From Hysterangium stoloniferum (taxonomy: Eukaryota; Basidiomycota; Agaricomycetes; Hysterangiales; Hysterangiaceae): a DNA stretch of 64,000 bases. The position numbers and the translations under genes were made by a program. Of this stretch, positions 34,500-47,065 are shown one piece after another. The notes beneath the pieces were generated by a model that saw only the letters and a program-made list of their open reading frames with translations, was not told the origin of the DNA and made no database searches. Where the stretch lies: contig WHVD01000009.1 of assembly GCA_015178975.1 (NCBI GenBank), positions 1,116,001 through 1,180,000 of the forward strand, in the 5' to 3' direction. The stretch's first letter is position 1. Each line of letters starts with the position of its first letter.

Positions 34500-35520
34500 A
34501 GCAAAAATAGTTAAGCCTAATGAGGCTTATATAACGAGGTTCAGCCGCGCCTAAAATACAAGGGAGAGGATGTTTAAATATTACCGTGGATATTCTCATG
34601 GAACCTTCGTTGTCACTTTGGTAGCACAAGTTATACTGGCAACGCGGTCATATCGGAAAGATCGTACTTCCACAGACCCGATGGCTAAATCGGCTTGAAG
34701 GCAAATGTTGATCTACGTTGTGCCGTGGAGAGGTTCAAAGGGCACTTGCGGTTATATTAATACTGTATGTGGCATTGATACATGTGTATCTTCTAGAGGA
34801 AGACTCGGTATGATGTCACAGGTGTGACCCCCCTTGATCACAGATGATGAGTGACCAGGCGCCTTCAGGCACAATGAAATGATGTCGAAAGTTATTTCGT
34901 AGGTATTATTGCTTCCAAAGAGACTAGCTGCATGTGTTGCAGTTAATAGAAGGTATAATTGCGATTAAATTATGTTGGGAAGAGTCACTTAGTCGAGTGG
35001 AGCAACTTCGAACTGTAACATATCAACGATGTTGCCATGGCCAAGTTTGTGATCGGTTTCTTCGAGAGCGATCCCAACTTTGCGAGATCTACCCTTGATT
35101 TAGACTCAAGTTGACACGCATTTCATTTTCTTCCAGACTTCGGCACAGCTCGCGAAATCACTATCTAGAAGGGCAATACTACTTCAACTGCGGGGCCGTG
35201 TAGGATTGGACTTAGGCTTATGGCTATGCATACCCTCGAGAATCATATGCTTACCCGTGGGATGGGTGGGTGGAAAGCCTAGAAAGATTTATATTTAAAC
35301 CAGAATCCACCACCTATATTGCCTATTCAGGGATCGGCGGACCAGATCTGATTTACGAGATCAACTTCTATAAATATTGATAATGGGCACAGGGTCAATT
35401 CACACGGCAGCCATGCCGGACGCCTTACTTTGCGGTAAAATTGGCACAAGGCTCAATGGCTAAAAGGCGCCTTCTCGCTTCTTGTAGGGGGGGGGCACAC
35501 GCTTAGCCTCTTTCTACTTA
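34500..35520. other. Intergenic stretch without supported genes
   Basis: No frame with splice or composition support. It leads into a strongly pyrimidine-rich tract at 35,521-35,620, which probably belongs to the promoter of the next gene. Confidence 0.5.
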
Positions 35521-35630
35521 GTTTTTTTTCGCCGTTCTCTTCTTTGGTTGTTTTTTCTTTATTTTTACTCTTCGTTTTCTTTCACTTTCACTTTCAACAC
35601 CCTCCCCCCACTCTGCACACCACCATCTAC
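35521..35630 (+). promoter_or_regulatory. CT-rich promoter tract of the 759-aa gene
   Basis: TTTTTTTC, TTCTTTGG and TTTCTTTCACTTTCACTTTC runs make the coding strand strongly pyrimidine-rich for 100 bp, ending just before the ATG at 35,631. Such CT tracts are common directly upstream of fungal starts. Confidence 0.5.
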
Positions 35631-38101
35631 ATGCATTTCCTCTCTGAAGGTCGGGACCGAAGAGTGCAACGATGGATAGCAGAGCAGAATTCAAGCGGCA
35701 CATCTGAGAAGGCAAGGGTGAAGGGGGAGAACACAACAACCCCGCGGTTCCCTGACCATCTGGAGAGCATACACCGGCGAGAACATGATGCTCGAGCCGA
35801 CATGAGCTGGGAGATTGAGGAGCTGGAGCGAGAGATGGCATTGACAGCGTATACGTTTGGAAAGCAGAACTGGCGACTAAGCCTTCTTTCAGTGAACTCC
35901 TCGAAACTAGATTTGGTATCGTTGAAACGTCTATCGCAGTTAACAGCCAAGGATCTGGAAGTACAATTTGGACACAACGGCGGGGATGACTCGAGCTCAG
36001 ATGCCCCCTCCATTAGCTACGATAAGAGGCGCGGTGCTCGTATAGTATCACAGGTGCGTCACAGCCGTCGGCGCCAAGAACCACATCTGTCTAACTGTCC
36101 ATCACAACCCTCCAGGCCCCTGTGTTACCAAAATCACCCACGGAAGTAGACCTTTCATCTTTTCTGCACCGATGTGTTCCTCCTCCGGCACCTATAACCA
36201 CATCAACTCCGTCTCCAAATGGACCTCCAATCACATTCATTTTACAAGAATCCGACTCTCCAGTTCCTAGCGTGATGCATTTCACCCCCAGTCCCTACGA
36301 CGCAGATGCATTCCCATCTACACCAAGATCATTTACTTCATTCGGGAAACAATTGTCTGAAGATAAAACAATGGTTCAGGAGTTGTTCTTATCGCCTAGA
36401 CTACCGCAATCACCACCCATGGCTCAAGCGATGCAAACTCAGATGCACAGTATCCCTTCCCCCGAGACCCCTTTTTCGTATAGTTCTGCTTCAGATATTT
36501 CCATGTCGTTGCTAAGCGCATTCCCTCCCACTCCGACTGCACTGTACTCACAGCACGAATACCTCTTTGGGTCAAGTGTAGAAGATGTCCCTCCCGTCCC
36601 AGAACTTCCCTCTGAGTTTGTAAGTAATTCAAGCCCCATACATGGAGAGCAGTATGTCGCGAATCGTGATAAGGCACTCCCTCCGTCACCTCATACAAGT
36701 TTTGGTTCACATCTTGACAATACTCCCTTTTCGTCCTTTACGCCAGTTTCCGCACCTGATGACGACCCTGCCATCTCAGATTCAGCATCGGATAATTCTT
36801 TATCCGACCAATTCTCTTCTCGATTCAGTGTCTATTCTTCCAGATTTTCTATTTCATCGCTGGACTCGAGTCGCACTCCAGGTGGCAAGTGGTCACACTT
36901 TCAATTTGGCAAGGCGAAGAGAGCAGCTTCTGCCACGGCAAGTACGGCAGGTCTTGCAAAGGGTACTGCTGGAAGGGCGAGATCAAACTCTAATGGAGGG
37001 GTGGATTTGGGACATAGCAAGAGTGTCACGCTCTCCAGAACAACGTCGAGGGCCGAATCAAGAGCTGGTATGAGCTCCCGCATGGATATTAAGGCGGAAT
37101 CACGCACGGAGACTCATTCTCGTGCTAACTCTCGTAATCAACTACATCGGTCCAATTCTCGTAATGGACCTCGTTCATCGCCACTCGCTGAGCCTTGTAC
37201 ATCACGAAGTGGTTTTCACTTACGATCACAGTCGAATCCGCTGCTTGGCTCGCCAGACCATGGTGTGCCTATGGCGGAAGTGGCAAGTCATGAAAATACG
37301 CCCGTTGAGGCCCACGATTCGCAGGAATCGCCCCAAAAAGGCAAGCGTACCATTATGTCCCGTCTTGGTAGCGGCTTGAAAAGAAGCAAGAGCTCTGGGA
37401 CACTTTCTCGTCCCCGACCTCCGCGTACACAGTATCCCAGTGCGGCCATGAATGTACTGACTAAGACTCATAAATCTAACCCCTCATTCACGCGGCTCCC
37501 ATGCCTTCCCTCACTAGCGGATATAGATGAGCCAGAGCAGATCCCTTCGGAGAAGTCGCCACAGGAGCATTCACCAGAAGACTTGACCCCGCCGAGACCT
37601 GAGACGATAACTAAACCGTCGCTGACATTGGCTACGAGTGAGACTCTTTCCCCTGCAAAATGTGCTCTCTCTCCAAAATCGCCTGTTTCATCGAGTTCAA
37701 TAAGCTCATTTTTTCAATTCGGACGCAGCTTTAGCAAGAGCGAGGAAGATCGTCTTGTACTCCGCGGGGTACGTTGCGACGGTGGATATGAAGATGCGGT
37801 GAGGCGATGGTGTGAGGTATATGATGCTATTTTCATTTAATGTACAGGTTCTCGATGCTAACTTGTACCATTTTTTCCATAGACTCTAGGCGTAGTGAGG
37901 AAAATTGCAAGATGTCCCAAAACAAAGAATCTCATCGTGCATCTGAAGCGTAATGTTGCGAATAAAGGGGTAAGTGTTTCCTTCGGGTTGACATCCAGGT
38001 TATATTTTTCTGTGGTATTGATATTACTTTAGGGGGCTTCGGCCAATCCCCGTGAAGTCGACATTCCAGAAGTTGGAATTGTCACGATAAGCTGGACGTA
38101 G
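35631..38101 (+). CDS. Ser/Pro-rich, probably disordered hypothetical protein, 759 aa
   Basis: Exons 35631-36053, 36116-37816, 37883-37969 and 38033-38101 are all phase 0 and sum to 2,280 nt. Introns begin GTGCGT, GTATAT and GTAAGT and end in CAG, TAG and TAG, with a CTAAC branch-like site in introns 1 and 2. The start MHFLSEGR follows a CT-rich tract. MSWEIEEL further on is an alternative start. The N-terminal 140 residues include a charged helix (WEIEELEREM). The centre is very rich in Ser, Pro, Arg and Thr, with many SPxxP-like and RSxS sites. The last 55 residues are compact (VVRKIARCPKTKNLIVHLKR). There is no recognised domain, signal peptide or membrane segment. If intron 2 is not used, the protein ends at 37,840. 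Confidence 0.78.
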
Positions 38102-38109
38102 ACTTCCTA

Positions 38110-39030
38110 CGACAGATACCTTTCTGAGATATCACGTATCGGACCATTCCCGTGTTCCACATGCCGCTCTTCATTATTCCTCTACACCAGCATGGTCTAC
38201 TGGTTCGACAATCGATTAGTTCTAGAAGAACGCTCACATTGAACTAATTTCAAGGGGAAGTCTACTCTCACAGTCTGTCACATAACTCCCATCAGTCCCG
38301 CTTATTTGCAACTCTCACGATTTTCTTCTTCTTGATCACGGAAATTCACCACTTGTCTGGCCCGCCCACATGACATCTACATACATGCATCACCGCAACA
38401 CATGGATTTAAAACCAGCGCCCAGCCTAGGGTCGGGGTCGTAAACCGATTCGAGAGCTTTGTCCGTATCATTATTCATCTCTGGAGGATTTATCTTTGCC
38501 GTATCGAAATTCGTTTCGAATGGCCGCGTTTACTTTATTGTATTTTCCTCACCGACTTCCGATGGTCACTCCGCTTGCACCCATTGTTATCTTTGTCTTC
38601 ATCTGGGTCAGCCTGGTTACGAGTGCTTTTAGCCCGCAGCCTCAGTGCGCTTCCCCCGCCTGCTGCTAACTTTGTCCAGGGCACTATTATTGATGCGATT
38701 GTATGATTAGTTAACCTGTATGTTTTATTATAAATCAAATCTCTTACCACTAAAGCTCTTGGTGATCTCATGGGTAAAATTTCTACGCCATCAATGACAA
38801 TGTTCAATAAGTTAGAATACCAGCGACGAGTCCATCCACTTTGAAAGATAATCAATGACAGAAATCGACAGGGGGGAAACGTTATTCTCAATTCTCACAT
38901 GAAGTCTTCTACTATGTGCCTAAAAGTTTTGGGCAGGATAAATTGAGCAATTGCCGACGTATTTTAAACAGATTCCTTCGAAACTCGGCACTCGCCGTCA
39001 GTTTACTCATCTCGCTTAAAAGATATTTTT
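38110..39030. other. Intergenic stretch without supported genes
   Basis: Only short frames (for example 38,535-38,891, minus) with no splice or motif support. Confidence 0.45.
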
Positions 39031-39070
39031 GGACATTCCTTTGACGACCTGCAAGCGGGTGGAGGCGAGA

Positions 39071-39423
39071 ATGCCGAGCCAGACTAATTCTAATGACGAT
39101 CACGGGGAGAAGACTGTTCCAAATCCCGAGCTGCGACTACTGACTCAAAGTCTAATAGCCTATTCACCGTACGTGAACAGATCACGAGCGAGGACTATGA
39201 GAACTTCTCGGCTTATTGGAATCCCGACAGCCGAGACATTGTGTGTGTGAGCCTTCCACCCCAAAGAGCCGAAAAGGGACCCACATACTATTACCATTCT
39301 CTGCTGACCTCGAAAGGCACTGTAGTCAAAGGCATCGAGTTCATATGGCCTCGAGTGTTGTACCCCATTCATAATGCTAATTCGCCGATAATCAGCCAGT
39401 ATCAATCTTTCTTACATCACTGA
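39071..39423 (+). pseudogene. Hypothetical gene remnant
   Basis: Two overlapping frames look like coding. The first starts at the ATG at 39,071 (MPSQTNSNDDHGEKTVPNPE). The second, about 39,103-39,423, reads REQITSEDYENFSAYWNPDS and later GPTYYYHSLLTSKGTVVKG before a stop at 39,423. No intron joins them cleanly, so a frameshift or missed splice is likely. I do not recognise the family. Confidence 0.35.
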
Positions 39424-39429
39424 CTCGGA

Positions 39430-41320
39430 TCATGTACAAGGCTATAGCACAGATTGGCATAAATTGTGTGACTGATGGCTTGATGTCCCACCAAGCCAAA
39501 ACGGCCAATATGCCACTATAGGTCATCCCAACTTCCAAGGCTGAACAGACATAAATATTGACGCAGGCGAACCGGTGTCAGAAAGTGTGCCAACACTAGT
39601 TCGCAATACTTAGGCAGTCATCCGGAAGCCCAGATCCAATTTGAAACTGATAGGACAAAAAGAAAAATATGAGATAGGGGGTCATTGGTGAGACGCATGC
39701 AGCCTATAACACTTGGGCTAATCTAACATGAAATCGCCGACATCCGACTGGCAAGTTTTTTTAAAGCTATGGATAACCATACACTACTCATTTTTATTTA
39801 TTAGTGACTAATAAGTAGAAGTTAACTAGTGAGGATAGCTGGATTAGCGAGAACTCGTAGGTGGGTCGAGAACAAGACAACATACACGGTAACGCAACTC
39901 ATATGGAATTTTTTATGAGACCAGGTGGGGTAAACCGGCAATTAAAGGTGCCTGGTACCTACTATGCGGGCCTTACAGGCGAGTCCCAAAACTTAGAAAT
40001 TCAGAACACTTGAGAAATGTTCTGGATTTCTTAAGACTGATGCGATTAAGTTTCCCCTCGGTTAGTATGCCGCTGATGTGCTATCATCAGAATCAACCAC
40101 AAACACCCATTAGTTATTTATTCCACTACTGCGTATCGTAAAATGATGTAGGCTCACATATACCTAATCATCTATGGAACGAACCGTCAATCAATCGACG
40201 TCCTACCTGAGCGCGTTGGGGTTTCTTCTTCTGGGAATCAAAGGACAAAAAGTAATATCAACTTTTATATCGGCACTCGATTTAGAGGAATATTGTGCAA
40301 ACTGACATTAAACAAACTTGTGGGATTGCGATATTGTGTCACTTGAGGGAAAACTTATGGAGCAGTACTGAAGGACCCAAGGGTTTGGTCACCCGAACCA
40401 CCCTCTGTGGGGTTGTGCCGAACAGGGTTTAGGAAATTCAGAATTAAGTACAGTGTATTAGGGGTCCGTGGGTGGTGTCGGGCTCATTTTGATCCGCGAA
40501 TTGCAATCACTAATAGATGTAAGTGTAGCGATGCCGAAGACGGCGAGACCAGGTAGCCGGACGTTGGAATAAATCATTGCGAATTAACTCTTCTGTCATA
40601 CTCGTCGACCTGGTTGTCGTCTGAGCTGCCAGGCTTTTCAAATAGACTGAACCATCTATAATTGGGGTGAAGATTTGGCGGGACCGTAGTCAGGCCACTG
40701 TGTATCATTGGAAAGATGCCTTAGCTCAGGGAAGCTAGGTTGTTATATTATTTCAGTGATGCAGCCATCAAAACAGCATTTTATCCGCATCAGCCACCGG
40801 GAAGGATCAATACCATCGCCTTTGTCGCCATCACAATCGTGCTGCATTCATGGGAAGTAAATTTTGTATGTTGCCAGGAGGCTGTTATTTATGGACACGG
40901 GCGTAATAAACTTCGTAAAGAAAATAGATAGTGAATGGCTGTCGTATTATTTCAACCTGAGTGATATAAGTATCACAGGGGATATCGAACACCTTCACTT
41001 CTGTATAGCGTCAATGTAACAAGCGGAACACGATACCTTCTAAATGAAGTTTGAGATCTAAAGCAAGAATAGGGTCATTTTGCTCCTGTCAAGACCTCTG
41101 TTAAGCTCAAACGTTCCTGGTGTATAATATATTACCCATGAGCCACCCGAGTGGGTTGCGCTGTCCGTGACGGGAAGGGTTACATTTTGCTGTGTTTATT
41201 CTAAGGGGCTATCAACCCAAATTCGTAATTAGGCTTAGTACTTGATAAATCATGTCTTAATTAAGCCTCTACCCTGAAGGGATTATTAACTATTCGAGTA
41301 GAAATAGCCATTTCTTGTCA
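39430..41320. other. Long stretch without supported genes
   Basis: No frame above 65 codons, no clear repeats by eye, and no RNA gene recognised. Confidence 0.5.
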
Positions 41321-41410
41321 CTCGTCAAGTTCTCACCTGATCATTGCATGTTATTATGTAAAGATTAGCATTCAGACTCTTCCCAGATAGGCTGTGAATG
41401 ATACTCACCT

Positions 41411-41817
41411 GCGATGACCCATGATTCTGATGATACCCGTTCCTTTTCAATACAACCGCGTGTGGACCCATTTTGTTTTCACTAGCTAGGAAGTAGTTCC
41501 AGAGTGTAGGGCTGTCGTCAATCACCCTCACTGAATGTCCGCGGGTCACACAAGTTGAGAGGACCACGCTATATTATTCAGAACAGAACAGCTATGACGG
41601 GAATACAGGAAAAAAGTATGCTTATCTAACGTAGTTTAAGGTCCGCTGTGAGAATGCCTTTTGTAAGGGCACTAATGGGACAGCTATTAGGAATTCTTAA
41701 AGTGACAACTTCATTAAGAGGCTCGATCATAATCACCATAAAGCCATTTTCCATATGAGGTCGCGCCTGAACTTTACAGGTGGACCAATAAAATTTACAC
41801 CGTTCCTGCTTACTCAT
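41411..41817 (-). pseudogene. Gene remnant next to the MFS gene; second copy at 51,720
   Basis: A minus-strand frame from the ATG at 41,817 contains HMENGFMVIMIEPLNEVVTL, and a second exon-like frame reads SVRVIDDSPTLWNYFLASEN. The two are separated by an intron-like segment with an ATATAG acceptor. The second exon ends at a strong GTGAGT donor (41,410). Parts of both frames recur at 51,720-51,990, though broken there. No full gene can be assembled and the family is not recognised. Confidence 0.35.
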
Positions 41818-42381
41818 TATAATGTAATGTTCTTATATCTCAGCTACCAGGTAAGGAAGAGTGTTGTCGATAGTGTTTTGCAAATTTATGACACCTGGTT
41901 TAGTTACATAAGGCTTAAAGTCCTCACTTGCCGATACTAAGGGTTAATGTTAGAATGTATTTAGGCTTAAAATCTAGTGACTCTTAGGTCTTAAATAAAA
42001 CACTGATATTTTGACGTTTGGTTATCATGGGATTTGAGCTGCCGCGTGTTGGAACTACCTAAGACACAAAGGTTGCGAAATGAGAACTATGCTTGTTGAC
42101 TGGTCTCGTAAGTGGACGAGATACATGTATTTTTTTTACGGTACAATAGGTATGCTCTATCAAGGAGGATATGCATTACTGCTCAAATTCACGAGGTCCC
42201 TAGTTGACAAAGGATTTAAGAAAAGTCTCAAGTACGAATTCTTGATATATCCCCCCCTCCAATATTTGCGATTAAATATCTATGGGATGTAGTACACAGC
42301 TTGTGCTCAAATTGCTCTATGATATTAAATTTGAATGGAAAAAAGAGCAGAAAGAAAAGGTCGGAAAATGGCCGTGGGGAG

Positions 42382-44605
42382 TCATCTTCTGTCAGATAAT
42401 CTTTTATCCCGAATAAATATGATAGACATAAATCCACATAATGCCATCACAAGCCCGACCCAGAACGCAGCAGCTAGACCTCGCTCATACGACCTCCTTA
42501 CAATCAACCGGAGCTCCGGATCGAGTGTATCAACGTATTGAAGGGACTCGCGCACACGGCGCACAATCTGTTGTCGAGTGTTAGCGCAGGAACTGTTGGA
42601 AGGAATATCACAATTCACACACTTCGTCCACATCCAGACCCCTACCCACCAGTTCCTCAGCTAGGTATCGTCGAAGTTGGTTTTGAACCATAGCGCTACC
42701 CACTGCAATCCCTACGACGCTTCCTAAACTCCGGAACAGGTAGCTCACTGAGGATGGAAGACATAAAATACGCTCCCACAAGAGATACTGGCTGGCTCAC
42801 CTGCCGTGGCAACCGCCTGATCATCCGAAGTGACATTTGATATCAAAGCTATCAATGTAGTTGTTACAATACTTCCTGTGTCCTAAAGTTTAAAAGAGAA
42901 GCGGTTAAATGAGGGAAGGTACTAACCGCCTCCAAAATGCGCCGTAGTCATGCCTATGTCACATTATTTTTAATAACGTTGAATGACCGATCCAAGGCTG
43001 AAGACCTACCAGCGACAATTCCAGTCAAACTCCATGTTCTGGATAAAGCGGCCATCGTAACAATCAGCAGACTGCCTATCACCATGACCGCGCCGGCCGC
43101 GATGGTCAGAGCCCAATATCTTCCTGTCCGCTGCATTATAATTCCTGAGAAAAGGCTCCCGGCAACTGCAGAAAAAATGCCTGGAATAAGAATTATTCCG
43201 GCTTCGGATGAGGTTTTCCCGTTGACAGCTTGCGCGTATAAAGCTATTAGGAACATTGTAGCCATAGTTGCACCAATCGCAAAAAAATTGGCCAGATAGC
43301 TTCCAAGGAGACTGGGGTTGACCATGATATGTTTTGGGGCAAAGGGCTCCTTCGCCAGCGAAGGCGTTGATTCCACTAGCGCGAAAATGAATGACGCTAC
43401 CAACGCGGTGGCGAGTGGCCCGTAGGACCAAGAAGAAGTCCATGAAACATTACTGCCATGGTCTAGGCCCAAAAGGAGGGTAAATACGGCGAGTACGAGG
43501 GTTATGGCACCCAAAAAATCAATCCTCCGAAGTTTGTCCGCAAGTGATGTTGCATGGCTCGTCCTTCCAGGAACATGGAGGGCGAAGAGTACCGCTAAAA
43601 ATGCAAGAAGGGTTACCGGGGCTTGGAGAAGAAATGCCCTGGAAGTCTGCATCAGTACGAAAAGCGCGATCCTTTAAAAAAAACCTATGGTGATATACCA
43701 TCTCCAGCCAATACTGTCAGCAAGGATTCCTCCGAGGGGAGCGCCAGACGCGGAGCCCATGAAAAATATAAGGTTTATAACACCTGGAAATAATATTCGA
43801 ATGGTATGGTGTTACGATGTATAAGGAAAATACCTTGCCAAGTTCCCCGCTCTCTGAGAGGAACAATGTCTGAAAGAAGAATAGAGACAACGCTGGTGAA
43901 GTACTGTGTAGCAAGTATTGTATTCAACGCCCCCCTCAACTCACGTAGTCATCCCGCCTCCCCCTATGCCGGTGAAAATCCGGGCAGCTATTAGCTCTGT
44001 CATATTTCGGGCAAGACCGCAGGCCAAACATCCTATCCCAAATATAGTATAAGCAAATAGTAGACAAGGCTTCCGTCCTAGTTATGTTTTATGTCTAGTC
44101 CCGTTCAATCGTTAATATTAATGACAAAACTCACCGAAAATATCGCTAAGCTTTCCGTACAAAGGTCTGTGGAAGCATAGATAGATGGCGTGATAAATAA
44201 ATAAAATCAACCAATAACTGAAGACGCATACTGGAATGCCGTTAGAGTGAGCATGTAGCCCGTCGCAATCCAGCTTGTATTCTGAAGCTGTTTCAAATCA
44301 CTTCCAATTGCGGCGTAGGACGATGCCACAATTGTGGCATCCATTGCAGCCAAGAATACACCCAAGGATACGGGGATAAGCTGGCCAGTATTAATCCCAC
44401 ATCGACGGTATACGTTAGAATTTAACGAGTGGGCATTGAACACAGCACTTACAATCGCTAACATCTGAACTTTTGGTCTTTCCTCCTCATTATTAGGGAT
44501 ACTTCCTCCTTCAGTGATTCCTTCCGCGTCTGGCTGTGTATAAGAAGCTACGGTTGGTGCAGTATGGCTAGGGGCCAGTAATGGTTGTGTCTCTTCGTTT
44601 GCCAT
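42382..44605 (-). CDS. MFS transporter, DHA2-like multidrug/amino-acid type, 550 aa, 11 exons
   Basis: A proton-coupled membrane transporter; substrate unknown. Minus-strand exons from the start: 44605-44453, 44380-44232, 44166-44135, 44077-43945, 43892-43834, 43783-43699, 43638-43010, 42953-42927, 42875-42801, 42747-42623, 42567-42382. They sum to 1,653 nt with every phase matching, including a 27-bp micro-exon. The start MANEETQPLLAPS is typical of fungal MFS proteins with a di-leucine-like N-tail. TM1 carries LGVFLAAMDATIVA (57-69). MFS motif A, GKLSDIFGRK (105-114), lies between TM2 and TM3. The long exon holds many hydrophobic segments. Length and motifs fit the 14-helix DHA2 group (vacuolar basic amino acid or drug exporters). 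It diverges from the 183-aa gene across 187 bp. A fragment of its tenth exon recurs at 52,280-52,515. Confidence 0.92.
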
Positions 44606-44792
44606 CCCTTCTGCTACAAGGGTGTCCAAGGGGGGGGACGAAAAGGTACGACATTTATGTGTAAGACTCACACACACGGTCAACGTCACGTGATGGTGAT
44701 AAAATTAAGTTTGCTATAATTACATATGACGAAAATGTGGGCGCTTCCACGTGCACCAAGGCCAGCGAAGTCTCGTTATCCCAACTCTGCCA
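44606..44792. promoter_or_regulatory. Divergent promoter between the MFS and 183-aa genes
   Basis: Only 187 bp separate the two start codons, so the upstream regions must overlap. CACGTGATGG at about 44,687 and CCACGTGCACC at about 44,747 are CACGTG E-box-like sites, one near each gene. Confidence 0.5.
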
Positions 44793-45407
44793 ATGGGTGT
44801 GAAAAAAGAGCCTGTCGCTGCCTTCATACCTGTTGAACCGGTAGCAGTGATTCCTTCATTGTCAACTGAAGAGCAAGAGAAAGCCCGTAATGATGCCATT
44901 CAGAGATATACGGAATTACGTCGCGCCTTCGCGTGGTCTCTCCATCGTGTCCCGCTAGAGAAGTGTCCTGCCTCAGCGTTTTTGCACAGGAATAAGGGAA
45001 AGATCCTTCTTCCTAGGAGCTATCGCGCTGTAGACGGTCATGATACTCAGCTAGTGCGATCGGACGAAGATCTTAACATGGTAGTTTACAACTGGTACGA
45101 AGAACTCGTTAATACCCAAAAAGAGAAGCGGAAAGGTGTGAATTATGTGACAAGTGATGGCATTCTCCCAAAAAGGTATATTGGCGTATTTTTTTGCTAG
45201 ATTAATACCATTCACTGAGTGTCGGTCGTTTCTGTTAGGCACGAATACCTAGGACCTGATCCACGTATTGCCGGATACGAGATTAGGCAAGATGGAAACA
45301 TTCACATTCGATGGTGGGACGCGTTCCTACAAGATCCATGGCTGGAAAACGATAAATGGAAAATAGATCTTATTTGTGATGCTGATGGCCAATGGGTAGA
45401 GGCTTGA
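44793..45407 (+). CDS. Hypothetical protein, 183 aa, two exons
   Basis: Exons 44793-45175 and 45239-45407 sum to 552 nt with matching phase. The intron begins GTATAT and ends TGTTAG. The protein (MGVKKEPVAAFIPVEPVAVI...) is soluble, with a charged helix (STEEQEKARNDAIQRYTELR) and a Trp-rich C-terminus (HIRWWDAFLQDPWLEN). It has no signal peptide or membrane segment. I do not recognise the family. Its frame is fully open on both sides of the intron, so it is probably a real gene, but it could be the 3' part of a longer one. It is absent from the duplicated copy of this locus at 51.7-52.9 kb. Confidence 0.65.
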
Positions 45408-45409
45408 TA

Positions 45410-46650
45410 TCCGTGCTGTAGAGTTGTACATCGTTTCGCATGTATGAGAACTATATGGTGCCAACCAAGATTTCGTGGCTTCATAGATTCAGAGCTGATA
45501 AACATGTATGCTTGAGCAAAGATTAACCTGGTACGTTTTACACCTTTAGTTAGTTATCGCCCCTCTGCGAAATTGTTGTTTATCGAACGCACTGCATCCT
45601 ATTCAGTACAGTGTTCATCATTATTATCTCCCCTTGTCCCCCATTCTTTATTCTAGGCCGCCGGGGAAACTGAGAGTCACACGATTTTAATACTGTAGTT
45701 GTCAGGATTCGTAAACAATGCCTAGGAGACGAGGGATAGGGTGCAGGCAGAATTAGGACAGAAAGGCGTAGGAAGGCGGGGAATAAGGGATATAACCGTG
45801 GTCAAGACGAGATGCATCGATGGGTAGATAGTGAACCGGGGAACTTATCACGAGTGGAGATTAACGTGTTCATGACGTTTACCCTCGATATATCCCAACT
45901 GCCACAAAGCAAGATGACGAATGTGGAAACACAGCAGCTATTGCTTTGATTGGATTTTGGGAATGTAATGGCTTGTCGGACAAGTATTGCAGGCCGAAAG
46001 TCGGGATCCTCGTGGCGTCATCTTACTATATTTTATTCTTCTGTTTGGTGGAGCTTGGCATAGGGAGTTACCTCAAGGAGCCACCCTCTGTTAATAATCA
46101 CGAAACCCTTGGTTATATCCTTCGCGGAAAAGGAGGCACACTCACCTTGCCCAGAACTCTTCTCCAGGTGTGAATGACAAACCCAAGAAGTATTGCCCTA
46201 TTTTTGCACTAGTTTCCATTTGTGGTCGGCAGGTGTACTCTAATTTGTTTTGCTATAATGTTTCACCGTCTGATCTCCGGATGTTCGTTTTGGTCGTCAG
46301 GGTTATAATTTTACTTGTCTCCTCGAGTTCAAGAAATATGACTTCATATGTGACAGGTGAAGTCGGACAGGCACTTGTTGAGTCTCTTTCATATTACTAT
46401 CACAGAGTCTAAGGCGTAAGGCCCTGTATTACTGTCAGGCAAGAGAGACCAATTATCAAGTAAAGTATTCAAAGATAAAACGTCCACTTGAATTGAGGTT
46501 TGGAAATTTAACTCTACTGTACAAAAAGATTAGCGTATATTATATCTTTTAACTGTTGTTTGGCTAGATTTTTATTATTATTAAGTGCCAGCATTATATT
46601 TTACTAGTACTAGTGAACTTGACTGTGACAATACAAGGGAAGGAGGTAGT
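45410..46650. other. Stretch without supported genes
   Basis: Frames at 45,946-46,173 and 46,170-46,412 are unsupported. TTGGTCGTCAGGGTTATAATTTTACT at about 46,290 recurs at about 61,112, upstream of module 3, and is part of the duplicated landscape. Confidence 0.45.
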
Positions 46651-47065
46651 AATGGGGTCAACAGCCGCATCCATGCTGTAGGTTCGAAGTACAAGTGGCG
46701 GAATACAGGAATCTTCTACCGAATCGTTCCTGCAGGTTTCTCCACATACTAGCCCGGTTCTCCATACAGACCTTATGGGTATGGATTTGCCCTTCAGTGA
46801 TAGATCGTTATATAATCTTTTATGAATTTGACAAGTTTATCCCCAACGGTCGATTATATAAGGGTGCCGTTGAAGAACAGATGTAAGGAGGCAAAGCTCG
46901 AAGTCATAGGAGTAGCGCTCTCTTTCTTAAATCATCGTTTGAGCACTTTGGGGACTGAGGAATCCATCCTTCGGATATCATTCTTTACGTTAGTCTTCGA
47001 AGAGTCTTAAACTAGGTCAAACATTATTTGGGTAATGAGTAAATACGTTAGTCAGATGGAACAAT

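Noticed and set aside
35518-36013. Minus-strand ORFs of 107 and 128 codons
   Set aside because: Antisense to exon 1 of the 759-aa gene. They include the complement of the CT-rich promoter tract.
42937-43299. 120-codon plus-strand ORF
   Set aside because: Antisense to the large MFS exon, which is supported by splice phases and membrane-protein composition.
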